Positions 1 to 5,063 of a stretch of DNA of 5,063 bases are shown here, piece after piece (the stretch's first letter is position 1; every line of letters starts with the position of its first letter). The stretch lies in NCBI GenBank assembly GCA_031265345.1, contig JAISCU010000007.1, forward strand, positions 1 through 5,063. Reading direction: 5' to 3'. The position numbers were made by a program, and so were the translations under genes. The notes under the pieces were generated by a model. That model saw only the letters and a program-made list of their open reading frames with translations. It did no database searches and had not been told where the DNA came from. Origin of the DNA: Bifidobacteriaceae bacterium (GTDB lineage Bacteria; Actinomycetota; Actinomycetes; Actinomycetales; WQXJ01).

Positions 1-105
1 CGTGGCGGTTATCGCATCTACTATCGCGTCAACGGTCCCCAAATCGAGGTGTTGCGCATCCTGCATCACGCACGGGAGGTCGGCCACGCGTTTGACCTGA
101 TGTGA
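1..105 (+). CDS. RelE/ParE-family toxin, C-terminal fragment (5' end outside window)
   Basis: Frame 1 is open from the window edge to a TGA at 103-105 and gives 34 residues, including YRIYYRV and IEVLRILHHAREV. This is the typical last-strand region of RelE/ParE toxins: a Y-R-I/V-Y-Y strand, then a strand ending in I-L-H-x-A-R. Known family members are about 90-105 residues, act as mRNA interferases or gyrase poisons, and are normally preceded by a small antitoxin gene. Here the first two thirds of the toxin and any antitoxin lie upstream of the window, so neither intactness nor subfamily can be judged. The family call rests on the short C-terminal motif only; the gene could also be a HigB-like relative. 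Confidence 0.72.
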   Translation, partial: RGGYRIYYRVNGPQIEVLRILHHAREVGHAFDLM

Positions 106-154
106 CCTCCGCCTCCGGGATCGCGAGGAGTCTGGACGCGTTGATCCACGCGCG

Positions 155-172
155 GATCGGGAAGATCGGGAA
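155..172. repeat. Two tandem copies of a 9-bp sequence
   Basis: GATCGGGAA occurs at 155-163 and again directly at 164-172. It lies in the non-coding gap between the toxin and oxidoreductase genes. It is most simply a slippage duplication; no function is suggested. Confidence 0.8.
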
Positions 173-186
173 GCCCTAGGCGCGTG

Positions 187-213
187 GGCCTGAATTGGCG
201 GGCGCCGCAGGCC
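187..213. terminator. Weak hairpin between convergent genes, possible terminator
   Basis: GGCCTG at 187-192 pairs with CAGGCC at 208-213 around a 15-nt GC-rich loop that can pair further. It lies between the toxin end (+) and the oxidoreductase end (-), where a bidirectional terminator would be expected. No T-tract follows on either strand, so a Rho-independent role is doubtful. A second small hairpin, CGCGT/ACGCG at 137-152 with a 6-nt loop, also lies in this gap. Confidence 0.22.
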
Positions 214-283
214 GCGTCCCCGCTCGGTCGGCACGCGCCCCACTGAGCGGGTGAGCACACGCCCCCGTAAGGCACCCCGGTAA

Positions 284-313
284 GCGACTCAGTACGCGAC
301 TCAGTACGCGACT
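284..313. repeat. 12-bp tandem repeat across the stop codon of the oxidoreductase gene
   Basis: GCGACTCAGTAC is present at 284-295 and 296-307, followed by a partial third copy (GCGACT) at 308-313. Read on the minus strand it repeats Val-Ala-Tyr-stop: the real end of the oxidoreductase (VAY, stop at 301-303) is followed by a second in-frame VAY-stop, then a third VAY without a stop. This looks like replication slippage that duplicated the native C-terminus and its stop codon. Confidence 0.92.
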
Positions 314-951
314 TGGAACCGCTCGCGGCGGTGGGCCGGGTGCTCGACTTCATCGACCACGGCCGCGGCCAGATCCCCGGCCGAGATGTAGCTGTTCCCG
401 GAGTCGTCCGTCAACATCACCTCGCCCCCGACCCGGTAGCGCCCCAAGGTCTCGCCGGGCGCGAAGGCGCCGAAGCCCGCGGCGGGCGAGACGCCGAACC
501 AGTCGACGCCCGCTGGGGACGCCTCGAGATCGGACAACACCGAGGCCATCTCCTCCGATTCGGCTCTGACCTCGGCGGGGAAATCGGGCTGGTCCACCAA
601 GCGTGGCCCTCCGGGGGAGACCAACAGCGACCCGGCGCCCACGATGACCCCCAAGCGGAACCCGAGTTTGTCGGCCAAAGTGATCAACTCGGCATCGACC
701 AAACGGACCTGCCCGAGCATGGGGCCGCGCGGCGACAGGGCCGAGACCACCGCGTCGCTCTCGCCGGCCACCGACTCGAGGAAGACCGGGTCGGTGACGG
801 AGCCGGCCAGGTACGCGACGCCCTTGATCCGCGCGGCGGGTTCGGGCGCGCGCCGGGAGACCGCCCGGACCTCGTGGCCGCGACGGGCGGCTTCGGCGAC
901 GACGGCCGCTCCCGCGTACCCGGTCCCGCCCAGGACTGTGATCTTTGCCAT
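301..951 (-). CDS. NAD(P)H-binding Rossmann-fold oxidoreductase (YwnB/COG2910-like)
   Basis: A 216-residue protein beginning MAKITVLGGTGYAG. The GGTGYAG at residues 8-14 is the glycine-rich dinucleotide loop, and RRGHEVRAVSRR at 23-34 ends the second strand with Arg33/Arg34, which favours NADPH. Further family marks are GSVTD (50-54), DAVVSALSP (66-74), GVIVGAGS (101-108) and a C-terminal stretch with TDDSGNSYIS and DLAAAVVDEVEHPAHRRERF before the usual -VAY end. This matches the short atypical SDR/NAD(P)H-binding family, sometimes annotated as putative NADH-flavin reductase; the substrate is unknown. The length is normal for the family. The ATG at 951 is fixed by a strong Shine-Dalgarno sequence six bases upstream. 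The gene is transcribed away from threonine synthase and converges on the toxin gene, so it is probably monocistronic. The specific reaction cannot be named. Confidence 0.9.
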   Translation of the reverse strand: MAKITVLGGTGYAGAAVVAEAARRGHEVRAVSRRAPEPAARIKGVAYLAGSVTDPVFLESVAGESDAVVSALSPRGPMLGQVRLVDAELITLADKLGFRLGVIVGAGSLLVSPGGPRLVDQPDFPAEVRAESEEMASVLSDLEASPAGVDWFGVSPAAGFGAFAPGETLGRYRVGGEVMLTDDSGNSYISAGDLAAAVVDEVEHPAHRRERFQVAY

Positions 952-957
952 GTTGTG

Positions 958-964
958 CCTCCTT
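958..964 (-). promoter_or_regulatory. Strong Shine-Dalgarno for the oxidoreductase gene
   Basis: On the minus strand AAGGAGG stands six bases before the ATG at 951-949. This is a near-perfect anti-16S match and decides the start codon. Confidence 0.85.
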
Positions 965-1219
965 CAAGTTGGATTTGGGCTCATGGTCAATCTACACGGG
1001 CCGCGCACCAGGGCCCACCTGGGCGGGTTGTGCCAGTCCCTGCCGGAGTCCGTCCGCCCGGAGATGCCGGTGGTCCTCGCGCCGTGATTTGGGGCGGCCC
1101 CCGAACTGCGGTTGGGCCGGGCTTCAAGACAATATGTCCGATGCCGCCCCCGCAGGTCCGTCTCGTCGGGCGGCCGTGCGACATGGCTGGGTCGGCCGCC
1201 AGGCCACGGCGCCGGCCTT
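965..1219. other. Non-coding region between divergent genes, before the repeat element
   Basis: No open frame here resembles a known protein, and none has a ribosome-binding site. The stretch presumably carries the oxidoreductase promoter. The one notable site is the dyad GACAATATGTC at 1128-1138 (GACA/TGTC around ATA), a locally AT-rich spot in GC-rich DNA that could be an operator. Nothing else is recognisable. Confidence 0.5.
989..994 (-). promoter_or_regulatory. Possible -10 box for the oxidoreductase gene
   Basis: TAGATT on the minus strand fits the actinobacterial TANNNT -10 pattern and would give a leader of about 30 nt including the Shine-Dalgarno site. No recognisable -35 hexamer is found about 17 bp further upstream, so support is weak. 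Confidence 0.25.
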
Positions 1220-1342
1220 GAGTCCGCTGTTTCCCATGCCAATGCTCATCGAGGCTGCTGGTTTGCGCGCCCGCGTGCGCCGAGTCCGCTGTTTCCCATC
1301 CGTTGTTCATCGAGTCCGCTGTTCTGCGCCGGGCCGTTGCGC
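1220..1342 (+). repeat. Left arm of 31-bp repeat array, four forward copies
   Basis: Core GAGTCCGCTGTTT starts at 1220 (exact), 1251 (three mismatches), 1282 (exact) and 1312 (last base changed), a spacing of 31, 31 and 30 bp. The sequence between cores alternates between two types. Type P begins CCCAT and ends TCATC (1233-1250 and 1295-1311). Type Q is rich in GCGC (1264-1281 and 1325-1342). The same core and the same P/Q alternation occur in reverse orientation at 1387-1572. Confidence 0.9.
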
Positions 1343-1386
1343 GTTTTGGCTGGTCAGCGCGTTGGGCATGCGCCGAACTACGCGCA

Positions 1387-1572
1387 AAACCCCGGACTCG
1401 GCACCAAGGATCACGCAGAACAGCGGACTCGGTGAAGCCGACCGTGGAAAACCCCGGACTCGACGCTGGCGATCACGCGAAACAGCGGAGTCGATGAACC
1501 CGGCCGTGGGAAACAGCGGACTCGACGCTGGCGATCACGCGAAACAGCGGAGTCGATGAACCGGCGGCGCGG
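1387..1572 (-). repeat. Right arm of 31-bp repeat array, six tandem inverted copies
   Basis: Six units start at 1387, 1418, 1449, 1480, 1511 and 1542, each exactly 31 bp long. Each begins with the reverse complement of the left-arm core, AAACAGCGGACTC or a variant of it. Units 1 and 3 carry AAACCCCGGACTC, units 4 and 6 carry AAACAGCGGAGTC, and unit 2 begins with G. Odd and even units have different 18-bp tails, so a 62-bp higher-order repeat exists. A 46-bp stretch at 1455-1500 recurs without a mismatch at 1517-1562, implying a recent 62-bp duplication. Because 31 is not a multiple of three, the similar peptides appear in all three frames, which argues against coding. Confidence 0.95.
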
Positions 1573-1703
1573 ACCGATGGGATCGAGGGCCCGAGGACCG
1601 TCCGGCCATGCGGTCTCCGGCACCGACGCGGGCAACCGGCTCAGGTGGGCGATGCCGCCTGGCGGCTGGCCGCGCCCGGCGAGTCCAGGGGCAGTTGGCG
1701 TAA

Positions 1704-1709
1704 TAGCCT
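1704..1709 (+). promoter_or_regulatory. Possible -10 box for leaderless thrC transcript
   Basis: TAGCCT fits TANNNT and ends eight bases before the GTG at 1718, the distance expected if transcription begins at the start codon. An overlapping TAATAG at 1701-1706 is an alternative. No -35 consensus is visible. Leaderless mRNAs are common in high-GC Actinomycetota, and the only purine-rich stretch (AAGGA, 1711-1715) is just two bases from the GTG, too close to serve as a normal Shine-Dalgarno site. Confidence 0.35.
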
Positions 1710-1717
1710 TAAGGACC

Positions 1718-3220
1718 GTGCGCTATGTTTCCACTCGCTCGACCGGCCCGGACGCGCTGGGCACCCCGGACCACTTGGGCGTTCTCGACAACCTTGACCT
1801 TCCCAAGTTCGCTGACATCCTGCTGTCGGGCCTGGCCCCCGATGGCGGGCTCTACCTGCCGGAACGCTACCCTCAAGTGTCCGCCGCCGCCCTGGAGGCC
1901 ATGCGCGATCTCTTGGACCAGCGCGGATACGCTGCTTTGGCGGCGCAGATACTAGGGCTGTTCGCGCCGGAATACCCCGCTGAAACGCTGCGTGCCCTCA
2001 CCGAGGCCGCGTACACGGCGAAGGCGTTCGGCGGCCCACAGATCGTCCCCGTCGATCGCCTCCAGGGCACGAACTTGTGGATAGCCCACCTGTCGAACGG
2101 TCCCACGGCGGCCTTCAAGGACATGGCCATGCAATTGATCGGCCAGCTGTTCGAGGACGAGTTGGAGCGCCGCGACACTTGGCTGACGGTGCTCGGCGCA
2201 ACCTCGGGGGACACCGGCAGCGCCGCCGAACACGCGCTAGCGGGCCGCGAGCGCATCAAAGTGGCCATGTTGACGCCGCGCGGCCGGATGACGCCGTTCC
2301 AGCAGGCGCAGATGTTCTCCATCGACAGCCCGGCAGTCGCGAACATCGCCATCGACGGCGTCTTCGACGACTGCCAGGACTTGGTCAAAGCCGTCAACCT
2401 GGACGCCGGCTTCAAAGCCCGTTGGCACATCGGCGCGGTCAACTCGATCAACTGGGCCCGTGTGGTTGCCCAGGTGGTCTACTATTTCGCGGCCTATCTG
2501 CGGAGCGGGCGCGAGCGGGTGTCCTTCGCCGTGCCGACCGGCAACTTCGGCAACATCCTGGCCGGTCATGTGGCGCGCGAGATGGGCCTGCCGGTGGACG
2601 GACTGATTCTGGCCACCAATGAGAACAACGTGCTGCACGAGTTCTTCGTCTCCGGCGTCTACCGCCCCCGCCGCCCGGCCGAGACCGTCGAGACCTCCAG
2701 TCCGTCCATGGACATCTCCAAGGCGTCGAACTTCGAGCGTTTCGTGGCCGATCTGCTGGGGCGCGACGGCGCGCGGGTGGCCCATCTGTTCGGGGAGGTG
2801 CTGCCCCGCGACGGGTTCTTCGACTTGAGCGCCACGGGGGAGTTCGCGGCGCTCCGCGAGCGCTTCGGTTTCGTCTCCGGCACGTCCAGCCACGCCGACC
2901 GCTTGGCCACGATCCGCCGGCTCTGGCGCGAACACCAGGTCCTGATCGACCCCCACACCGCCGATGCCGTGCACGTCGCCTTGGCCGCGCCCGTCCCAGG
3001 CCCGGTGATCGTGACCGAGACGGCGCTGCCGGTCAAGTTCGCCCAGACCATCATCGAGGCGACCGGCGAGCCGCCGCCCGTGCCGCCCCGCTTCCGGGGA
3101 TTGCTGGAAGCCCCCCGCCATGTGACAGATCTCCCCAACGACCCCACCCCCCTCAAAGCCTGGCTGACAGAATGGCTCGAAGCCAAGCCCGGACACGGAG
3201 GCGCTGAGCCGCGAGAATGA
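1718..3220 (+). CDS. thrC: Threonine synthase
   Basis: A PLP-dependent enzyme converting O-phospho-L-homoserine to L-threonine and phosphate, the last step of threonine biosynthesis, in the cytoplasm. From the GTG at 1718 the product has 500 residues, normal for the class with N-terminal RYVSTR (2-7). Signatures: FADILLSGLAPDGGLYLPE (31-49), AAFKDM with the PLP Schiff-base lysine at 134, TSGDTGSA (162-169), the phosphate-cup TGNFGN (274-279), SPSMDISKASNFER (328-341) and DPHTADAV (411-418). The GTG is chosen because RYVSTR follows it directly; the open frame extends upstream to an ATG at 1556, but that stretch is unlike any threonine synthase and starts inside the repeat array. About 20 residues between STRS and FADILL (GPDALGTPDHLGVLDNLDLP) look like an insertion relative to the usual short linker. 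No hom or thrB gene adjoins it. Confidence 0.96.
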   Translation: MRYVSTRSTGPDALGTPDHLGVLDNLDLPKFADILLSGLAPDGGLYLPERYPQVSAAALEAMRDLLDQRGYAALAAQILGLFAPEYPAETLRALTEAAYTAKAFGGPQIVPVDRLQGTNLWIAHLSNGPTAAFKDMAMQLIGQLFEDELERRDTWLTVLGATSGDTGSAAEHALAGRERIKVAMLTPRGRMTPFQQAQMFSIDSPAVANIAIDGVFDDCQDLVKAVNLDAGFKARWHIGAVNSINWARVVAQVVYYFAAYLRSGRERVSFAVPTGNFGNILAGHVAREMGLPVDGLILATNENNVLHEFFVSGVYRPRRPAETVETSSPSMDISKASNFERFVADLLGRDGARVAHLFGEVLPRDGFFDLSATGEFAALRERFGFVSGTSSHADRLATIRRLWREHQVLIDPHTADAVHVALAAPVPGPVIVTETALPVKFAQTIIEATGEPPPVPPRFRGLLEAPRHVTDLPNDPTPLKAWLTEWLEAKPGHGGAEPRE

Positions 3221-3267
3221 CTCTCAGCAGTATTGGGGACACTCGACGCACCAAGGCGGGCGCCGTC

Positions 3268-3294
3268 AGGCTCAGGGCTCCACTAGGCTCAGGG
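3268..3294 (+). repeat. Direct 10-bp repeat overlapping a -10-like box
   Basis: AGGCTCAGGG occurs at 3268-3277 and 3285-3294, 17 bp apart. The second copy overlaps TAGGCT (3284-3289), a TANNNT -10 candidate for the SPFH gene that would give a leader of roughly 30 nt. Paired direct repeats at a promoter may bind a regulator, but no -35 is recognisable and no known operator consensus matches. Confidence 0.4.
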
Positions 3295-3313
3295 ATGGCA
3301 AATCCGAACTCCG

Positions 3314-3319
3314 AAAGGG
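3314..3319 (+). promoter_or_regulatory. Ribosome-binding site for the SPFH gene
   Basis: AAAGGG stands seven bases before the ATG at 3327, a moderate Shine-Dalgarno match at good spacing. It supports this start. Confidence 0.6.
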
Positions 3320-3326
3320 CAGTGAC

Positions 3327-4652
3327 ATGGGATTGATCCGGGCGGCGATGGGCGCCGTGGGCGGGACATTGGCCGATCAGTGGCTTGACGCCATCGGCGT
3401 GCCAGAGGAACTGGTCAAACAGGACACCTTGCTCATAGCGGGGCAACCGCTGCGGCAGGACGGACGCGGCTCCAACGTCAAAGGCACGGGGGACGTCATC
3501 TCCAACGGGTCGCGGATCGTGGTGCCGACCAGCACCTGCATGTTGCTGGTGGACGGTGGCCGAGTGGTCGACCTGAGCGCCGAACCGGGCTACTACACCG
3601 TCGATGATTCGACCCAGCCGTCGGTGTTCGTGGGGCAGTGGGGCGATTCGCTGCGCCAGGTGTGGGAGCGCTTCAAGTTCGGCGGTGCCACGCCGCAGCA
3701 GCAGCGAGCCCTGTTCGTGACCCAGCGCGAGATCCGGAATATCAAGTTCGGCACCAAGCAGCCGATCCAGTACTTCGACACTTTCTACAACGCCGAGTTG
3801 TTCCTGCGCGCCTTCGGATCGTTCACCATCCTGGTCAACAACCCGGTGCTGTTCTTCGCCAACGTCTACGACAAGGTCTCCCCGAGGGTCAACTTCTCCG
3901 ACATCCAGGACCAATTCGTCGCCGAGTTCATGACCAAGCTGACCACGGCCATCGCGCAGTTGTCGGGCCAGGGCGTCAGTATCAGCGCCGTCCAGCAGCA
4001 CCAGGACCTGCTCTCGCAGGCGATGGCCAACCTGCTGGACGCCGATTGGACCCAGGGGCGCGGCATCGAGATTGTGCAGGTGGCCGTCGAGTCCGTCAAT
4101 TACGACGACCATTCACGCGAGTTGATCGACCTGCGCAACCGCGGCGCCATGCTGTCGGACCCGAACATCCAGCGCGGCTACGTCGCTGGCACGGTCGCGG
4201 ACGCTCTGCACGAGGCCGGCGCCAACCCGCAGGGCGGCGCCGGAGGGATGCTCGGGATCGGCATCGCGGGCGGTGCCGCTGGTGGCCTGTTCGGCGGACC
4301 GCTGGTTGCCCCAGCCGCGCCGCCAGCCGCGTCCCCGGTCCCGCCAGGCGCCCAGCCGCCGCCCGGACCGCCGCTTGCCCCGGTTCCGGCCGCCGCCCCC
4401 GTTCCGCCCGGAGGAGCATGGACGATGCCGCCGGCCCAGGGCGGCGCGTACCCTGGGGCCCCAGGCGCTCAGGTTCCCGGCGCGGCACCCCCCGGCGCAC
4501 AAGCCACTCCCGGCCAAGCGCCGCCCGCCGCGCAGCAGCCGCCAGCGTCCGGCCAGGCCAGCGCCGGTCCCGGCCCCAAGTTCTGCCCCGACTGCGGGAC
4601 GCCGACCACCGGCACCAAGTTCTGCGGCAACTGCGGGCGCCAGTTGTACTGA
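3327..4652 (+). CDS. YdjI-like SPFH-domain protein with C-terminal zinc ribbon
   Basis: A 441-residue protein closely resembling Bacillus subtilis YdjI, whose family is often annotated as 'SPFH domain-containing protein' or 'virion core protein'. Shared features: the N-terminal MGLIRAAMGAVGGTLADQW, RGSNVKGT (47-54), LLVDGG (73-78), FGTKQPIQYFDTFYNAELF (141-159) and GAMLSDPN (273-280). The SPFH core spans roughly residues 20-260. A glycine-rich patch (303-324) follows, then a Pro/Ala/Gly/Gln-rich linker (325-417). The protein ends in a single zinc ribbon with Cys420, Cys423, Cys433 and Cys436 (CPDC...CGNC). It has no signal peptide or clear membrane span, so it would reach the membrane through partners. 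In B. subtilis, YdjI helps bring the PspA-type protein YdjF to the membrane together with YdjG and YdjH; a similar envelope-stress role is inferred here. It is probably cotranscribed with the zinc-ribbon gene 17 bp downstream. Confidence 0.93.
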   Translation: MGLIRAAMGAVGGTLADQWLDAIGVPEELVKQDTLLIAGQPLRQDGRGSNVKGTGDVISNGSRIVVPTSTCMLLVDGGRVVDLSAEPGYYTVDDSTQPSVFVGQWGDSLRQVWERFKFGGATPQQQRALFVTQREIRNIKFGTKQPIQYFDTFYNAELFLRAFGSFTILVNNPVLFFANVYDKVSPRVNFSDIQDQFVAEFMTKLTTAIAQLSGQGVSISAVQQHQDLLSQAMANLLDADWTQGRGIEIVQVAVESVNYDDHSRELIDLRNRGAMLSDPNIQRGYVAGTVADALHEAGANPQGGAGGMLGIGIAGGAAGGLFGGPLVAPAAPPAASPVPPGAQPPPGPPLAPVPAAAPVPPGGAWTMPPAQGGAYPGAPGAQVPGAAPPGAQATPGQAPPAAQQPPASGQASAGPGPKFCPDCGTPTTGTKFCGNCGRQLY

Positions 4653-4669
4653 GGCCCAGCGCCGTCGCC

Positions 4670-5063
4670 ATGGTCCAGGCAAGCGACTACAAGTGCCCCC
4701 GCTGCGGGGCGCCGGCCGTCTTCGACCCTGCGTGGGCCGGTTTGTACTGCCAGGCCTGCGGGTCGGCCCCCGGCTCGTCCCAACAGGTCGTCGGCCCGGC
4801 CCAGAAGGCCCCCGGACCGGCCGAGCAGGTCGCCGATCCGGCCCAGCAGGTCGTCGGCCCGCGAACCACTCCCGTCACGGCGGCATCGTGCAGCGAAGAC
4901 GCCGCCAGCGCGCCCGTCGCCGCCGCTCCGAACGACGGCCCGAACACGGGTTGGCGTCAGAGCCCATCTGGTGCTCGGGAGCCTTCGGCGCCGCCCACGG
5001 CCTCGTCGAGCGGCTCGAACCCGGGTTGGTGCCAGGCACCAACTCGTGCGCCGGAGCCTTGGG
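4670..5063 (+). CDS. TFIIB-type zinc-ribbon protein, N-terminal part (3' end outside window)
   Basis: From the ATG at 4670 the frame stays open to the window edge (131 codons). Residues 7-31, YKCPRCGAPAVFDPAWAGLYCQACG, form a zinc ribbon with Cys9, Cys12, Cys27 and Cys30. The C-P-x-C-G-A-x-x-x-F-D-P pattern is typical of the YdjG-like zinc-ribbon proteins found next to YdjI-type SPFH genes. After it comes a long low-complexity linker with four seven-residue repeats (40-67) and a 25-residue repeat (90 and 115). In YdjG relatives a membrane segment lies further on; it would be outside the window. No Shine-Dalgarno site stands at proper distance (GAGG at 4651-4654 is too far), so translation may be coupled to the preceding gene, which stops 17 bp upstream. 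The exact subfamily cannot be settled from the N-terminus. Confidence 0.8.
   Translation, partial: MVQASDYKCPRCGAPAVFDPAWAGLYCQACGSAPGSSQQVVGPAQKAPGPAEQVADPAQQVVGPRTTPVTAASCSEDAASAPVAAAPNDGPNTGWRQSPSGAREPSAPPTASSSGSNPGWCQAPTRAPEPW
4787..4870 (+). repeat. Four seven-codon repeats in the zinc-ribbon protein linker
   Basis: Residues 40-67 read VVGPAQK, APGPAEQ, VADPAQQ, VVGPRTT, a consensus of V-x-G/D-P-A-Q/E-Q. At the DNA level an 18-mer at 4781-4798 recurs at 4844-4861 with one mismatch, 63 bp (three heptads) apart. It is likely a flexible, expandable linker. Confidence 0.8.
4937..5063 (+). repeat. 25-codon repeat in the zinc-ribbon protein linker
   Basis: GPNTGWRQSPSGAREP (from residue 90) is followed 25 codons later by GSNPGWCQAPTRAPEP (from residue 115). 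The DNA copies begin at 4937 and 5012, 75 bp apart, so the repeat stays in frame. The second copy has Cys where the first has Arg. More copies may follow beyond the window. Confidence 0.75.

Larger units (their letters stand above)
1220..1572. other. Large inverted-repeat element, possible structured RNA or operator array
   Basis: The two arms are inverted copies of one 31-bp repeat family around a centre at 1343-1386. As an example, 1282-1324 is complementary to 1480-1523 at roughly 36 of 44 positions, with 17 and 8-9 bp uninterrupted runs. If transcribed, the region could form a long interrupted hairpin; as DNA, it could present ten protein-binding sites. The centre contains an imperfect dyad around GGGCATGCGCC (about 1364-1374). 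The element lies between the divergent oxidoreductase and threonine synthase genes, ending about 145 bp before the latter. I recognise no known riboswitch, T-box or transposase. A mobile palindromic element such as a MITE is possible, but no target-site duplication is evident. Confidence 0.6.

Noticed and set aside
313..1221. Long plus-strand frame opposite the oxidoreductase gene
   Set aside because: It mirrors the GC-rich codon pattern of the minus-strand gene, which has clear Rossmann motifs and a strong ribosome-binding site.
1220..1572. CRISPR array
   Set aside because: The 31-bp period is suggestive, but the 18-bp stretches between cores are themselves repeated in two alternating types, the orientation flips in the middle, and the core varies. 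True spacers are unique, longer and flanked by uniform repeats.
945..1635. Small proteins encoded across the repeat array on either strand
   Set aside because: The open frames contain the same repeat-derived peptides in different frames, because 31 bp is out of frame. They lack ribosome-binding sites and resemble no known protein.
1556..1717. N-terminal extension of threonine synthase starting at the ATG at 1556
   Set aside because: The ATG lies inside the last 31-bp repeat unit and has no Shine-Dalgarno site. The 54 extra residues are Arg/Gly/Pro-rich with no similarity to the family, whose conserved start is at 1718.
3203..3228. Hairpin GCTGAG/CTCAGC at the end of thrC as a terminator
   Set aside because: The stem is only 6 bp with a 14-nt loop, overlaps the stop codon and has no T-tract.
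2237..4112. Long minus-strand frames opposite thrC and the SPFH gene
   Set aside because: They are antisense shadows of two genes with clear conserved motifs; the peptides show no recognisable domain.

Overview
This is a GC-rich window with the codon use and gene content of a high-GC Actinomycetota; I cannot place it to genus. The sequence shows long GC-biased frames, a GTG start with no usable ribosome-binding site, and TANNNT-type -10 boxes. The proteins are an actinobacterial-style threonine synthase (thrC), a YdjI-like SPFH protein and a small Rossmann-fold oxidoreductase.

Layout. 1-105: the 3' end of a RelE/ParE-family toxin gene (+). 106-300: a short gap between convergent genes, with a weak hairpin and two small tandem duplications. 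301-951: an NAD(P)H-binding Rossmann protein (-) with a strong Shine-Dalgarno sequence. 952-1717: a divergent intergenic region of about 770 bp, the least ordinary part of the window. It holds ten copies of a 31-bp repeat with core GAGTCCGCTGTTT: four forward (1220-1342) and six inverted and strictly 31-bp periodic (1387-1572). Together they form one large inverted repeat about 145 bp upstream of the next gene. 1718-3220: threonine synthase (+), probably starting at a GTG that may be leaderless. 3221-3326: a short intergenic gap with a repeated 10-mer over a -10-like box. 3327-4652: an SPFH protein with a Gly/Pro/Ala-rich tail and a C-terminal zinc ribbon (+). 4670-5063: the start of a TFIIB-type zinc-ribbon protein (+), cut off by the window end.

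How the genes relate. The last two genes form a likely operon (17-bp gap) resembling the Bacillus subtilis ydjG/ydjI pair, in which an SPFH protein and a zinc-ribbon partner work with a PspA-type membrane-stress protein. No PspA gene is visible here. Threonine synthase is the last step of threonine biosynthesis; it stands without hom or thrB on either side within the window. The oxidoreductase and the toxin remnant show no functional link to the other genes.

The best candidate for something undescribed is the inverted 31-bp repeat element between the divergent oxidoreductase and thrC genes. It does not code, is not CRISPR, and would form a long hairpin if transcribed. Its function cannot be told from this window alone.
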